Source of the DNA: Ophthalmolycus amberensis
Taxonomy: Eukaryota; Chordata; Actinopteri; Perciformes; Zoarcidae
Direction of reading: 5' to 3'
DNA: 64,000 nt
Assembly: GCA_024529925.1 (NCBI GenBank)
Contig: JAFEUB010000785.1
Coordinates: 186,001-250,000 of the forward strand
In this document: positions 8,054-21,242 of the stretch, piece by piece
How the letters are laid out: each line of letters starts with the position of its first letter
Position numbering within the stretch: position 1 is the first letter of the stretch
The notes under the pieces: generated by a model
Seen by the model: only the letters and a program-made list of their open reading frames with translations
Told to the model about the DNA's origin: nothing
The model's database searches: none
Translations under genes and position numbers: made by a program

Positions 8054-10395
8054 ATTAAAGCTGCGAGCAGCGATGAACGGGCCCTCGCTACGCGCGCGTC
8101 GGCGTGCCGGCGGGACTCTGGCCTGCGCGTCCGCGAGCGAGACGTGTTTAATCCCGCGTGGACCGCCTGGTGCCGGAATTGACGCTTTGCAAACAGTCCG
8201 ACGCTTCCTGCGTCCTCTGCCTGGCGCTACAGAACGCGTGCGTCGTGTTGCTCTGTGTCAAGTGTGAACCGCGTAGTGTAAAAGTCACGTAAATGGGATG
8301 CAGTTTGTCAGAAAACGCAGATTTCCTTTCGCCAGCAGGTGGCGCTGTGAGTACTAGTGAAAATAAGCTTGTAGACATCCTCAGGCCGTGAGTGGTATCA
8401 AGCATGAGAAGTTTGGGACCGTTTGGAACAAGTCCAGCTGAGTTACATCAGACATTTCCTTTAGCCAGTAGGCTTTGCAGGTTTACTGTAGCGCCCCCTC
8501 GTGGTCGAATGCAAAACAATTCTCAGGGTATGTTACTGGATGCGATGTGCACATATACTGAATATTTTGGGAATTTAGAACAAATGGTTGAGAAGTTATG
8601 TGTATTGATATTTTGCCACGCACCTAAGAAGTGTATTGGTCCATATCTTGTAAACGCAAAGAGATATCAAAAAGATTTTGATAGGTTTTGATGATCTAGA
8701 TCCACTTATGATCCACAGCAAATTTCATAGAAATCGGAGCCAGCGTGTAGGAGTTTGCAAAAATGTGGTTTTTTTCCACTAAAGTCAAAATGGCTGACTT
8801 CCGGTTGGGTTTAGAGCTTAGAGCTCCAGGGGCTTTTTTGTCCGTCTACATGTGATACATCTGTTTACCAAATGTTATACATCAAAATGTTATATATAGA
8901 TAGTGAAACGTACCGCGAGGGCTGCATCGTCGAAATATTGTATAAATTCATACAAAATTGAAAATGGCAGACTTCCGGTCGGGTTTAGAGCATGGTCCCA
9001 AGAGACTTATTTTTAAGTCTCCATAAGATACATATGCCTACCAACTTTCATACATGTAGCTCAAACGTAGCGCTGGGGCTGCTCTTTCGAAATATTGTAG
9101 GGGGCGCTATAGAGGCAATTTAAAACGGCCAAGCCAAATAACCACATACACTATGTCTTCCTGTGACCTACGACACATGTACAAAGTTTCATGAGTTTTT
9201 GAGCATCCCAACACACTCAACCATCAGCTTCCTGTTTCATGGCGAACGATGCGTCGCCACGGCAACACCGTTCAACGAAAGCGCACAATGTTCATGATGA
9301 TGCATCATCAATGTCTTAAGGCTATCCGTACCAAATTTGAGACTCATCAGGTCATCAGGCTAGGAGGAATTAAGAAAGGTATAAAATATGACATTTCCTT
9401 TAGCCAGGAGGTGGCGCTATGAGTTATTGAATTTTTTTCAATTGAAATATGTTCAAGCTTGAATGATTATCATGCATAAGAAGATTTGTGCGGATTGGAT
9501 AATGTACCTTGGAGTTATAACAACTTATAAGAATTTATTTTTTCAAAAACAGTGAGGCAAAATGGCCGCCACGCCACGTCAAGGTTCTTCGATGAAAGCG
9601 CGAGATTTTGATAACTTTTAATCACAAAGGTCTTAAGAACATCCTGAGCAAAGGAGAAGTTGATCGCAGAAATTCTCTAGGAGGAGTTCGTTAAAATGCG
9701 AAGGCTGAAATTAGCAAAAAGTGGCAAAAAGGCCAACTTCGCGGGTCTGCTGTAGCGCCCCCTAGTGGTTGAATGCAAAACAATTCTCAGGATATGTTAC
9801 AGCATGCGATGTGCACATATGCTGCAAGTTTTGGAATTTTGGGACAAACGGTTGAGAAGTTATGTGTATTGATATTAAGCCACGCCCCTAAGAAGTTTAT
9901 TGGTCCATATCTTGGAAACGCTAAGAGGTATCAAAAAGCTTTTAATAACTTTTGATGACGTAGATCTAATAATGATCCACAACAAATATGGTAGTAATCG
10001 GACCCAGCATCTAGGAGGAGATAGAAAAAATGGGTTTTACACTAAATTCAAAATGGCGGAAAATCTAAGTAGGCGGAGCTTAGGGGTCTGATTGGCTTTT
10101 TTTTAGATCTAGCGGATTGGGACATGTGGGTCAAATTTCAAGTCAATTAGACATACTGGCCGAGGGGCGTCGCCGGTCCGATTTGTAGGGGGCGCTAGAG
10201 AGCCATTTTTTTACACACACATATGCAAATTTGGGCAGCAGAGTTTCTCCACCAGATGTGAGAGGGGTGCAAAAATGGTGAGTTTTCATGAATTCCAAGT
10301 GCCCCTACAAGCCCCATCCCCGGCAGAATAATGACGGATTCCTCCAATTTCAATAGGGCCTTCGCGGCCCGACGTTGTCGGTGGCTCGGGCCCTA
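8054..10395 (+). repeat. Array unit, class B (2342 bp)
   Basis: This is a class B unit. From about 8429 it departs from class A (GGAACAAGTCCAGC), carries an additional diverged module, and rejoins class A near 8970 at the ACTTCCGGTCGGG motif. Sites: forward 8332-8346, B-specific reverse 8490-8504 (AGCGCCCCCTCGTGG), forward 9404-9418 (B form CCAGGAGG), reverse 9754-9768. A perfect 16-bp palindrome is at 9295-9310. The unit ends with the B-specific GCGGCCC form of the 60-bp block (about 10335-10395). Confidence 0.95.
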
Positions 10396-12387
10396 ATTAA
10401 AGCTGCGAGCAGCGATGAACGGGCCCTCGCCATGCGCGCGTCGGCGTGCCGGCGGGACTCTGGCCTGCGCGTCCGCGAGCGAGACGTGTTTAATCCCGCG
10501 TGGACCGCCTGGTGCCGGTATTGACGCTTTGCAAACAGTCCGACGCTTCCTGCGTCCTCTGCCTGGCGCTACAGAACGCGTGCGTCGTGTTGCTCTGTGT
10601 CAAGTGTCAACCGCGTAGTGTAAAAGTCACGTGAATCGGATGCAGTTTGTCAGAAAACGCAGATTTCCTTTCGCCAGCAGGTGGTGCTGTGAGTACTAGT
10701 GAAAATAAGCTTGTAGACATCCTCAGGCCGTGAGTGTTATCAAGCATGAGAAGTTTGGGACAGTTTGGAAGAAGTGCAGCTGAGTTACATCAGCTATTTT
10801 CACGAGGAATCACATAAAGAAATCGCCCGCTACGGCTAAACGATGAGGTCAAATATAAAGCTTTTAATAACTTTTAATCACAACGGTCTTGACATGGTGC
10901 TAGCAAATTTTAAAGTGGATCTGATGAAGTCCCTAGGAGGAGTTCGTTAAAGTATAGCGACAAGAAATAGGCCGAAATCGATGGAAAAATGACACATCAA
11001 TCAAAATACCCGACTTCCGGTCGGGTTTAGAGCATGGTTCCAAGAGACTTATATTTAAGTCTCCATAGGATACATGTGCGTACCAACTTTCATACATGTA
11101 GCTCAAACGTAGCGCCGGGGCTGCTCTTTCGAAATATTGTAGGGGGCGCTATAGAGGCAATTTAAAACGGACAAGCCAAAAAAACATATACACTATGTCG
11201 TCCTGTGACCTACGACACATGTACAAAGTTTCATGAGTTTTTGAGCATCCCAACACACTCAACCATCAGCTTCCTGTTTCATGAATACGATGCGTCGCCA
11301 CGGCAACAGCGTTCAACGAAAGCGCACAATATTCATGATCATGCATCATCAATGTCTTAAGGCTATCCTTACCAAATTTGAAAGTCATCAGGTCACCTGG
11401 CTAGGAGGTATAAAGAAAAGTATAAAATATGACATTTCCTTTAGCCAGTAGGTGGCGCTATGAGTTATTGAATTTTTTTCAATTGAAATAAGTTCAAGCT
11501 TGATGTAGCATCATGCAAAAGAAGTTTTGTGCGGATTGCATAATGTACCTTGGAGTTATAAGAACTTATAAGAATTGATTTTTTCCAAAACAGTGAGGCA
11601 AAATGGCCGCCACGCCACGTCAAGGTTCTTCGATGAAAGCGCGAGATTTTGATAACTTTTAATCACAAAGGTCTTAAGAACATCCTGACCAAAGGAGAAG
11701 TTGATCGCATAAATTCTCTAAGAGGAGTTCGTAAAAATGCGAAGGCTGAAATCTGCAAAAAGTGGCAAAAATGCCAAATTGGCGGGTTTACTGTAGCGCC
11801 CCCTAGTGGTCGAATGAAAAACAATTCTCAGGGTATGTTCCAGCATGCGATGGGCACATATGCTGCAAGTTTTGGAATTTTAGGACAAACGGTTGAGAAG
11901 TTATGTGTATTGATATTAAGCCACGCCCCTAAGAAGTTTATTGGGCCATATCTTCTAAACGGTAAGAGGTATCAAAAAGCTTTTAATAACTTTTGATGAG
12001 GTATATCCATTAATGATCCAGAACAAATTTGGTAGTAATCGGACCCAGCATCTAGGAGGAGATAGAAAAAATGGGTTTTACACTAAATCCAAAATGGCGG
12101 AAAATCTAAGTAGGCGGAGCTTAGGGGTCTGAGAGGCTTTTTTTTAGATCTAGCGGATGTGGACATGTGGGTCAAATTTCAAGTAAATCGGACATACTGG
12201 CCGAGGGGCGTCGCCGTGGCGATTTGTAGGGGGCGCTAGAGAGCCATTTTTTTACACAGAAAGACGCATCCATTTCAATCTCTAAGTTCACCTAGACCTG
12301 ACAAGTCCCCCAAATCTGGTGAGTTTTGGAGCATGGCAAGTCCCCCCCAAGCAGTCCCAAACTACAAAAATATAGATCAGAAGAATA
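10396..12387 (+). repeat. Array unit, class A (1992 bp)
   Basis: The first forward CTCF-like site, 10674-10688, has a CpG-to-TpG change (GTGGTGCT). The second forward site is at 11445-11459 and the reverse site at 11795-11809. The usual stop upstream of the 60-codon frame is missing here, so the frame opens back to about 11649; this is a chance extension, not evidence for coding. The tail is A-rich with no 60-bp block. Confidence 0.95.
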
Positions 12388-14729
12388 ATTAAAGCTGCGA
12401 GCAGCGATGAACGGGCCCTCGCCATGCGAGCGTCGGCGTGCCGGCGGGACTCCGGCCTGCGCGTCCGCGAGCGAGACATGTTCAATCCCGCGTGGACCGC
12501 CTGGTGCCGGAATTGACGCTTTGCAAACAGTCTGACGCTTCCTGCGTCCTCTGCCTGGCGCTACAGAACGCGTGCGTCGTGTTGCTCTGTGTCAAGTGTC
12601 AACCGCGTAGTGTAAAAGTCACGTAAATGGGATGCAGTTTGTCAGAAAACGCAGATTTCCTTTCGCCAGCAGGTGGCGCTGTGAGTACTAGTGAAAATAA
12701 GCTTGTAGACATCCTCAGGCCGTGAGTGGTATCAAGCATGAGAAGTTTGGGACCGTTTGGAACAAGTCCAGCTGAGTTACATCAGACATTTCCTTTAGCC
12801 AGTAGGCTTTGCAGGTTTACTGTAGCGCCCCCTCGTGGTCGAATGCAAAACAATTCTCAGGGTATGTTACTGGATGCGATGTGCACATATACTGAATATT
12901 TTGGGAATTTAGAACAAATGGTTGAGAAGTTATGTGTATTGATATTTTGCCACGCACCTAAGAAGTGTATTGGTCCATATCTTGTAAACGCAAAGAGATA
13001 TCAAAAAGATTTTGATAGGTTTTGATGATCTAGATCCACTTATGATCCACAGCAAATTTCATAGAAATCGGAGCCAGCGTGTAGGAGTTTGCAAAAATGT
13101 GGTTTTTTTCCACTAAAGTCAAAATGGCTGACTTCCGGTTGGGTTTAGAGCTTAGAACTCCAGGGGCTTTTTTGTCCGTCTACATGTGATACATCTGTTT
13201 ACCAAATGTTATACATCAAAATTTTATATATAGATAGTGAAACGTACCGCGAGGGCTGCGTCGTCGAAATATTGTATAAATTCATACAAAATTGAAAATG
13301 GCAGACTTCCGGTCGGGTTTAGAGCATGGTCCCAAGAGACTTATTTTTAAGTCTCCATAAGATACATATGCCTACCAACTTTCATACATGTAGCTCAAAC
13401 GTAGCGCTGGGGCTGCTCTTTCGAAATATTGTAGGGGGCGCTATAGAGGCAATTTAAAACGGCCAAGCCAAATAACCACATACACTATGTCTTCCTGTGA
13501 CCTACGACACATGTACAAAGTTTCATGAGTTTTTGAGCATCCCAACACACTCAACCATCAGCTTCCTGTTTCATGGTGAACGATGCGTCGCCACGGCAAC
13601 ACCGTTCAACGAAAGCGCACAATGTTCATGATGATGCATCATCAATGTCTTAAGGCTATCCGTACCAAATTTGAGACTCATCAGGTCATCAGGCTAGGAG
13701 GAATTAAGAAAGGTATAAAATATGACATTTCCTTTAGCCAGGAGGTGGCGCTATGAGTTATTGAATTTTTTTCAATTGAAATATGTTCAAGTTTGAATGA
13801 TTATCATGCATAAGAAGATTTGTGCGGATTGGATAATGTACCTTGGAGTTATAACAACTTATAAGAATTGATTTTTTCAAAAACAGTGAGGCAAAATGGC
13901 CGCCACGCCACGTCAAGGTTCTTCGATGAAAGCGCGAGATTTTGATAACTTTTAATCACAAAGGTCTTAAGAACATCCTGAGCAAAGGAGAAGTTGATCG
14001 CATAAATTCTCTAGGAGGAGTTCGTTAAAATGCGAAGGCTGAAATTGGCAAAAAGTGGCAAAAAGGCCAACTTCGCGGGTCTGCTGTAGCGCCCCCTAGT
14101 GGTTGAATGCAAAACAATTCTCAGGATATGTTACAGCATGCGATGTGCACATATGCTGCAAGTTTTGGAATTTTGGGACAAACGGTTGAGAAGTTATGTG
14201 TATTGATATTACGCCACGCCCCTAAGAAGTTTATTGGTCCATATCTTCGAAACGCTAAGAGGTATCAAAAAGCTTTTAATAACTTTTGATGACGTAGATC
14301 TAATAATGATCCACAACAAATATGGTAGTAATCGGACCCAGCATCTAGGAGGAGATAGAAAAAATGGGTTTTACACTAAATTCAAAATGGCGGAAAATCT
14401 AAGTAGGCGGAGCTTAGGGGTCTGATTGGCTTTTTTTTAGATCTAGCGGATTGGGACATGTGGGTCAAATTTCAAGTCAATCAGACATACTGGCCGAGGG
14501 GCGTCGCCGGTCCGATTTGTAGGGGGCGCTAGAGAGCCATTTTTTTACACACACATATGCAAATTTGGGCAGCAGAGTTTCTCCACCAGATGTGAGAGGG
14601 GTGCAAAAATGGTGAGTTTTCATGAATTCCAAGTGCCCCTACAAGCTCCATCCCCGGCAGAATAATGACGGATTCCTCCAATTTCAATAGGGCCTTCGCG
14701 GCCCGACGTTGTCGGTGGCTCGGGCCCTA
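12388..14729 (+). repeat. Array unit, class B (2342 bp), recent duplicate of 18901-21242
   Basis: It shares private variants with the unit 6513 bp downstream: GCGAGCGTCGG and GACATGTTCAATCC in the head, TTTCATGGTGAACG, GTTCAAGTTTGAATG, and CTTCGAAACGC near the right end. I found no difference where I compared the two. Sites: forward 12666-12680, B-specific reverse 12824-12838, forward 13739-13753 (CCAGGAGG), reverse 14088-14102. It ends with a B-type 60-bp block. Confidence 0.95.
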
Positions 14730-16919
14730 ATTAAAGCTGCAAGCAGCGATGAACGGGCCCTCGCCATGCGTGCGTCGAGGTGCCGGCGGGACTCCGGCCT
14801 GCGCGTCCGAGAACGTCCGCGACCGTCGGACGGCGCGTCCGCGAGCGAGACGTGTTTAATCCCGCGTGGACCGCCTGGTGCCGGAAATGACGCTTTGCAA
14901 ATAGTCTGATGCTTCCTGTGTCCGCTGCCTGGTGCTACAGAACGCATGCGTCGTGTTGCTCTGTGTCAAGTGTCAACCACGTAGTGTAAAAGTCACGTGA
15001 ATCGGATGCAGTTTGTCAGAAAACGCAGATTTCCTTTCGCCAGCAGGTGGCGCTGTGAGTACTAGTGAAAATAAGCTTGTAGACATCCTCAGGCCGTGAG
15101 TGGTATCAAGCATGAGAAGTTTGGGACCGTTTGGAACAAGTCCAGCTGAGTTACATCAGACATTTCCTTTAGCCAGTAGGCTTTGCAGGTTTACTGTAGC
15201 GCCCCCTCGTGGTCGAATGCAAAACAATTCTCAGGGTATGTTACTGGATGCGATGTGCACATATACTGAATATTTTGGGAATTTAGAACAAATGGTTGAG
15301 AAGTTATGTGTATTGATATTTTGCCACGCACCTAAGAAGTGTATTGGTCCATATCTTGTAAACGCAAAGAGATATCAAAAAGATTTTGATAGGTTTTGAT
15401 GATCTAGATCCACTTATGATCCACAGCAAATTTCATAGAAATCGGAGCCAGCGTGTAGGAGTTTGCAAAAATGTGGTTTTTTTCCACTAAAGTCAAAATG
15501 GCTGACTTCCGGTTGGGTTTAGAGCTTAGAGCTCCAGGGGCTTTTTTGTCCATCTACATGTGATACATCTGTTTACCAAATGTTATCCATCAAAATTTTA
15601 TATATAGATAGTGAAACGTACTGCGAGGGCTGCGTCGTCGAAATATTGTATAAATTCATACAAAATTGAAAATGGCAGACTTCCGGTCGGGTTTAGAGCA
15701 TGGTTCCAATAGACTTATTTTTAAGTCTCCATAAGATACATATGCCTACCAACTTTCATACATGTAGCTCAAACGTAGCGCTGGGGCTGCTCTTTCGAAA
15801 TATTGTAGGGGGCGCTATAGAGGCAATTTAAAACATTTTTCATCAATGTCTTAAGGCTATCCTTACCAAATTTGAGACTCATCAGGTCACCTGGCTACGA
15901 GGAATAACTAAAAGTATAAAACAAAACATCTCCTTTAGCCAGTAGGCGGCGCTATGAGTTATTGAATTTTTTTCAATTGAAGTCTGTTCACGCTTGAATG
16001 AGCATCATGCATAAGAAGTTTTGTGGGGATTGGATAATGTACCTTTGAGTTATAACAACTTATTTTTTCATAAAAATTAGGTAAAATGGCCGCCACGCCA
16101 AGTCAAGGTTCTTCGATGAAAGCGCGAGATTTTGATAACTTTTAATCACAAAGGTCTTAAGAACATCCTGAGCAAAGGAGAAGTTGATCGCATAAATTCT
16201 CTAGGAGGAGTTCGTTAAAATGCGAAGGCTGAAATTGGCAAAAAGTGGCAAAAAGGCCAACTTCGCGGGTCTGCTGTAGCGCCCCCTAGTGGTTGAATGC
16301 AAAACAATTCTCAGGATATGTTACAGCATGCGATGTGCACATATGCTGCAAGTTTTGGAATTTTGGGACAAACGGTTGAGAAGTTATGTGTATTGATATT
16401 AAGCCACGCCCCTAAGAAGTTTATTGGTCCATATCTTGGAAACGCTAAGAGGTATCAAAAAGCTTTTAATAACTTTTGATGACGTAGATCTAATAATGAT
16501 CCACAACAAATATGGTAGTAATCGGACCCAGCATCTAGGAGGAGATAGAAAAAATGGGTTTTACACTAAATTCAAAATGGCGGAAAATCTAAGTAGGCGG
16601 AGCTTAGGGGTCTGATTGGCTTTTTTTTAGATCTAGCGGATTGGGACATGTGGGTCAAATTTCAAGTCAATCAGACATACTGGCCGAGGGGCGTCGCCGG
16701 TCCGATTTGTAGGGGGCGCTAGAGAGCCATTTTTTTACACACACATATGCAAATTTGGGCAGCAGAGTTTCTCCACCAGATGTGAGAGGGGTGCAAAAAT
16801 GGTGAGTTTTCATGAATTCCAAGTGCCCCTACAAGCTCCATCCCCGGCAGAATAATGACGGATTCCTCCAATTTCAATAGGGCCTTCGCGGCCCGACGTT
16901 GTCGGTGGCTCGGGCCCTA
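14730..16919 (+). repeat. Array unit, recombinant class B/C (2190 bp)
   Basis: The head is the GCTGCAAGCAGC subtype with the 32-bp insertion and CpG losses. The left part is class B, including the B-specific reverse site at 15198-15212. About 173 bp are missing at 15834/15835, where AAAAC is joined to ATTTTTCATC, and the sequence continues as class C. Sites: forward 15040-15054, forward 15939-15953 (AGGCGG, C form), reverse 16278-16292. It ends with a B-type 60-bp block, so the unit returns to B after the C stretch. Confidence 0.94.
15814..15860 (+). other. Recombination/deletion junction inside unit 14730-16919
   Basis: Class B sequence ends at GGCAATTTAAAAC (15834) and continues as class C ATTTTTCATCAATGTC. 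About 173 bp present in the corresponding class C unit (54016-54188) are missing. The junction explains the 2190-bp length of this unit. Confidence 0.8.
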
Positions 16920-18900
16920 ATTAAAGCTGCGAGCAGCGATGAACGGGCCCTCGCTACGCGCGCGTCGGCGTGCCGGCGGGACTCTGGCCTGCGCGTCCGC
17001 GAGCGAGACGTGTTTAATCCCGCGTGGACCGCCTGGTGCCGGAATTGACGCTTTGCAAACAGTCCGACGCTTCCTGCGTCCTCTGCCTGGCGCTACAGAA
17101 CGCGTGCGTCGTGTTGCTCTGTGTCAAGCGTGAACCGCGTAGTGTAAATGGGATGCAGTTTGTCAGAAAACGCAGATTTCCTTTCGCCAGCAGGTGGCGC
17201 TGTGAGTACTAGTGAAAATAAGCTTGTAGACATCCTCAGGCCGTGAGTGTTATCAAGCATGAGAAGTTTGGGACCGTTTGGAAGAAGTGCAGCTGAGTTA
17301 CATCAGCTTTTTTCACGAGGAATCACATAAAGTAATCGCCCGCTACGGCTAAACGATTCCGTCAAATCTAAAGCTTTTAATAACTTTTAATCACAACGGT
17401 CTTGACATGGTGCGAGCAAATTTTAAAGTGGATCTGATGAAGTCCCTAGGAGGAGTTCGTTAAAGTATAGCGACATGAAATAGGCCGAAATCGATGGAAA
17501 AATGACACATCAATCAAAATTCCCGACTTCCGGTCGGGTTTAGAGCATGGTTCCAAGAGACTTATATTTAAGTCTCCATAGGATACATGTGCGTACCAAC
17601 TTTCATACATGTAGCTCAAACGTAGCGCCGGGGCTGCTCTTTCGAAATATTGTAGGGGGCGCTATAGAGGCAATTTAAAACGGACAAGCCAAAAAACCAC
17701 ATACACTATGTCTTCCTGTGACCTACGACACATGTACAAAGTTTCATGAGTTTTTGAGCATCCCAACACACTCAACCATCAGCTTCCTGTTTCATGAATA
17801 TGATGCGTCGCCACGGCAACAGCGTTCAACGAAAGCGCACAATATTCATGACCATGCATCATCAATGTCTTATGGCTATCCTTACCAAATTTGAAACTCA
17901 TCAGGTCACCTGGCTAGGAGCTATAAAGAAAAGTATAAAATATGACATTTCCTTTAGCCAGTAGGCGGCGCTATGATTTATTGAATTTTTTTCAATTGAA
18001 ATATGTTCAAGCTTGATGTAGCATCATGCAAAAGAAGTTTTGTGCGGATTGCATAATGTACCTCGGAGTTATAAGAACTTATAAGAATTGATTTTTTCCA
18101 AAACAGTGAGGCAAAATGGCCGCCACGCCACGTCAAGGTTCTTCAATGAAAGCGCGAGATTTTGATAACTTTTAATCACAAAGGTCTTAAGAACATCCTG
18201 ACCAAAGGAGAAGTTGATCGCATAAATTCTGTAGGAGGAGTTCGTTCAAATGCGAAGGCTGAAATTGGCGAAAAGTGGCAAAAATGCCAACTTCGCGGGT
18301 CTACTGTAGCGCCCCCTAGTGGTTGAATGAAAAACATTTCTCAGGGTATGTTACAGCATGCGATGTGCACATATGCTGCAAGTTTTGGAATTTTAGGACA
18401 AAGGGTTGAGAAGTTATGTGTATTGATATTAAGCCACGCCCCTAAGAAGTTTATTGGTCTATATCTTATAAACGGTAAGAGGTATCAAAAAGCTTTTAAT
18501 AACTTTTGATGACGTAGCTCTAATAATGATCCAGAACAAATTTGGTAGTAATCGGACCCAGCATCTAGGAGGAGATAGAAAAAATGGGTTTTACACTAAA
18601 TCCAAAATGGCGGAAAATCTAAGTAGGCGGAGCTTAGGGGTCTGAGAGGCTTTTTTTTAGATCTAGCGGATTGGGACATGTGGGTCAAATTTCAAGTAAA
18701 TCGGAGATACTGGCCGAGGGGCGTCGCCGTGGCGATTTGTAGGGGGCGCTAGAGAGCCATTTTTTTACGCAGAAAGACGCATCCATTTCAAACTCTAAGT
18801 TCACCCAGACCTGACAAGTCCCCCAAATCTGGTGAGTTTTGGAGTATGGCAAGTCCCCCCCAAGCAGTCCCAAAGAATTAAAATATAGATCAGAATAATA
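16920..18900 (+). repeat. Array unit, class A with short head (1981 bp)
   Basis: The head begins CTCGCTACGCGCGC and has the 11-bp deletion of the ACGT-core site. Roughly 29 CpG occur in its first 185 bp. Sites: forward 17187-17201, forward 17958-17972 (AGGCGG), reverse 18308-18322. The tail is the CAGAAAGACGCATCC form, with no 60-bp block. Confidence 0.95.
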
Positions 18901-21242
18901 ATTAAAGCTGCGAGCAGCGATGAACGGGCCCTCGCCATGCGAGCGTCGGCGTGCCGGCGGGACTCCGGCCTGCGCGTCCGCGAGCGAGACATGTTCAATC
19001 CCGCGTGGACCGCCTGGTGCCGGAATTGACGCTTTGCAAACAGTCTGACGCTTCCTGCGTCCTCTGCCTGGCGCTACAGAACGCGTGCGTCGTGTTGCTC
19101 TGTGTCAAGTGTCAACCGCGTAGTGTAAAAGTCACGTAAATGGGATGCAGTTTGTCAGAAAACGCAGATTTCCTTTCGCCAGCAGGTGGCGCTGTGAGTA
19201 CTAGTGAAAATAAGCTTGTAGACATCCTCAGGCCGTGAGTGGTATCAAGCATGAGAAGTTTGGGACCGTTTGGAACAAGTCCAGCTGAGTTACATCAGAC
19301 ATTTCCTTTAGCCAGTAGGCTTTGCAGGTTTACTGTAGCGCCCCCTCGTGGTCGAATGCAAAACAATTCTCAGGGTATGTTACTGGATGCGATGTGCACA
19401 TATACTGAATATTTTGGGAATTTAGAACAAATGGTTGAGAAGTTATGTGTATTGATATTTTGCCACGCACCTAAGAAGTGTATTGGTCCATATCTTGTAA
19501 ACGCAAAGAGATATCAAAAAGATTTTGATAGGTTTTGATGATCTAGATCCACTTATGATCCACAGCAAATTTCATAGAAATCGGAGCCAGCGTGTAGGAG
19601 TTTGCAAAAATGTGGTTTTTTTCCACTAAAGTCAAAATGGCTGACTTCCGGTTGGGTTTAGAGCTTAGAACTCCAGGGGCTTTTTTGTCCGTCTACATGT
19701 GATACATCTGTTTACCAAATGTTATACATCAAAATTTTATATATAGATAGTGAAACGTACCGCGAGGGCTGCGTCGTCGAAATATTGTATAAATTCATAC
19801 AAAATTGAAAATGGCAGACTTCCGGTCGGGTTTAGAGCATGGTCCCAAGAGACTTATTTTTAAGTCTCCATAAGATACATATGCCTACCAACTTTCATAC
19901 ATGTAGCTCAAACGTAGCGCTGGGGCTGCTCTTTCGAAATATTGTAGGGGGCGCTATAGAGGCAATTTAAAACGGCCAAGCCAAATAACCACATACACTA
20001 TGTCTTCCTGTGACCTACGACACATGTACAAAGTTTCATGAGTTTTTGAGCATCCCAACACACTCAACCATCAGCTTCCTGTTTCATGGTGAACGATGCG
20101 TCGCCACGGCAACACCGTTCAACGAAAGCGCACAATGTTCATGATGATGCATCATCAATGTCTTAAGGCTATCCGTACCAAATTTGAGACTCATCAGGTC
20201 ATCAGGCTAGGAGGAATTAAGAAAGGTATAAAATATGACATTTCCTTTAGCCAGGAGGTGGCGCTATGAGTTATTGAATTTTTTTCAATTGAAATATGTT
20301 CAAGTTTGAATGATTATCATGCATAAGAAGATTTGTGCGGATTGGATAATGTACCTTGGAGTTATAACAACTTATAAGAATTGATTTTTTCAAAAACAGT
20401 GAGGCAAAATGGCCGCCACGCCACGTCAAGGTTCTTCGATGAAAGCGCGAGATTTTGATAACTTTTAATCACAAAGGTCTTAAGAACATCCTGAGCAAAG
20501 GAGAAGTTGATCGCATAAATTCTCTAGGAGGAGTTCGTTAAAATGCGAAGGCTGAAATTGGCAAAAAGTGGCAAAAAGGCCAACTTCGCGGGTCTGCTGT
20601 AGCGCCCCCTAGTGGTTGAATGCAAAACAATTCTCAGGATATGTTACAGCATGCGATGTGCACATATGCTGCAAGTTTTGGAATTTTGGGACAAACGGTT
20701 GAGAAGTTATGTGTATTGATATTACGCCACGCCCCTAAGAAGTTTATTGGTCCATATCTTCGAAACGCTAAGAGGTATCAAAAAGCTTTTAATAACTTTT
20801 GATGACGTAGATCTAATAATGATCCACAACAAATATGGTAGTAATCGGACCCAGCATCTAGGAGGAGATAGAAAAAATGGGTTTTACACTAAATTCAAAA
20901 TGGCGGAAAATCTAAGTAGGCGGAGCTTAGGGGTCTGATTGGCTTTTTTTTAGATCTAGCGGATTGGGACATGTGGGTCAAATTTCAAGTCAATCAGACA
21001 TACTGGCCGAGGGGCGTCGCCGGTCCGATTTGTAGGGGGCGCTAGAGAGCCATTTTTTTACACACACATATGCAAATTTGGGCAGCAGAGTTTCTCCACC
21101 AGATGTGAGAGGGGTGCAAAAATGGTGAGTTTTCATGAATTCCAAGTGCCCCTACAAGCTCCATCCCCGGCAGAATAATGACGGATTCCTCCAATTTCAA
21201 TAGGGCCTTCGCGGCCCGACGTTGTCGGTGGCTCGGGCCCTA
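18901..21242 (+). repeat. Array unit, class B (2342 bp), recent duplicate of 12388-14729
   Basis: It has the same length and private variants as the unit 6513 bp upstream. Similarity to the upstream pair drops at the next head (21243 against 14730), so the duplicated block ends at or near the unit boundary. Sites: forward 19179-19193, B-specific reverse 19337-19351, forward 20251-20265 (CCAGGAGG), reverse 20601-20615. It ends with a B-type 60-bp block. Confidence 0.95.

Noticed and set aside
8392..8691. 99-residue frame in class B units
   Set aside because: It is the same stretch as above in the diverged B module, extended upstream by chance. B against A changes are nearly all non-synonymous, which argues against purifying selection.
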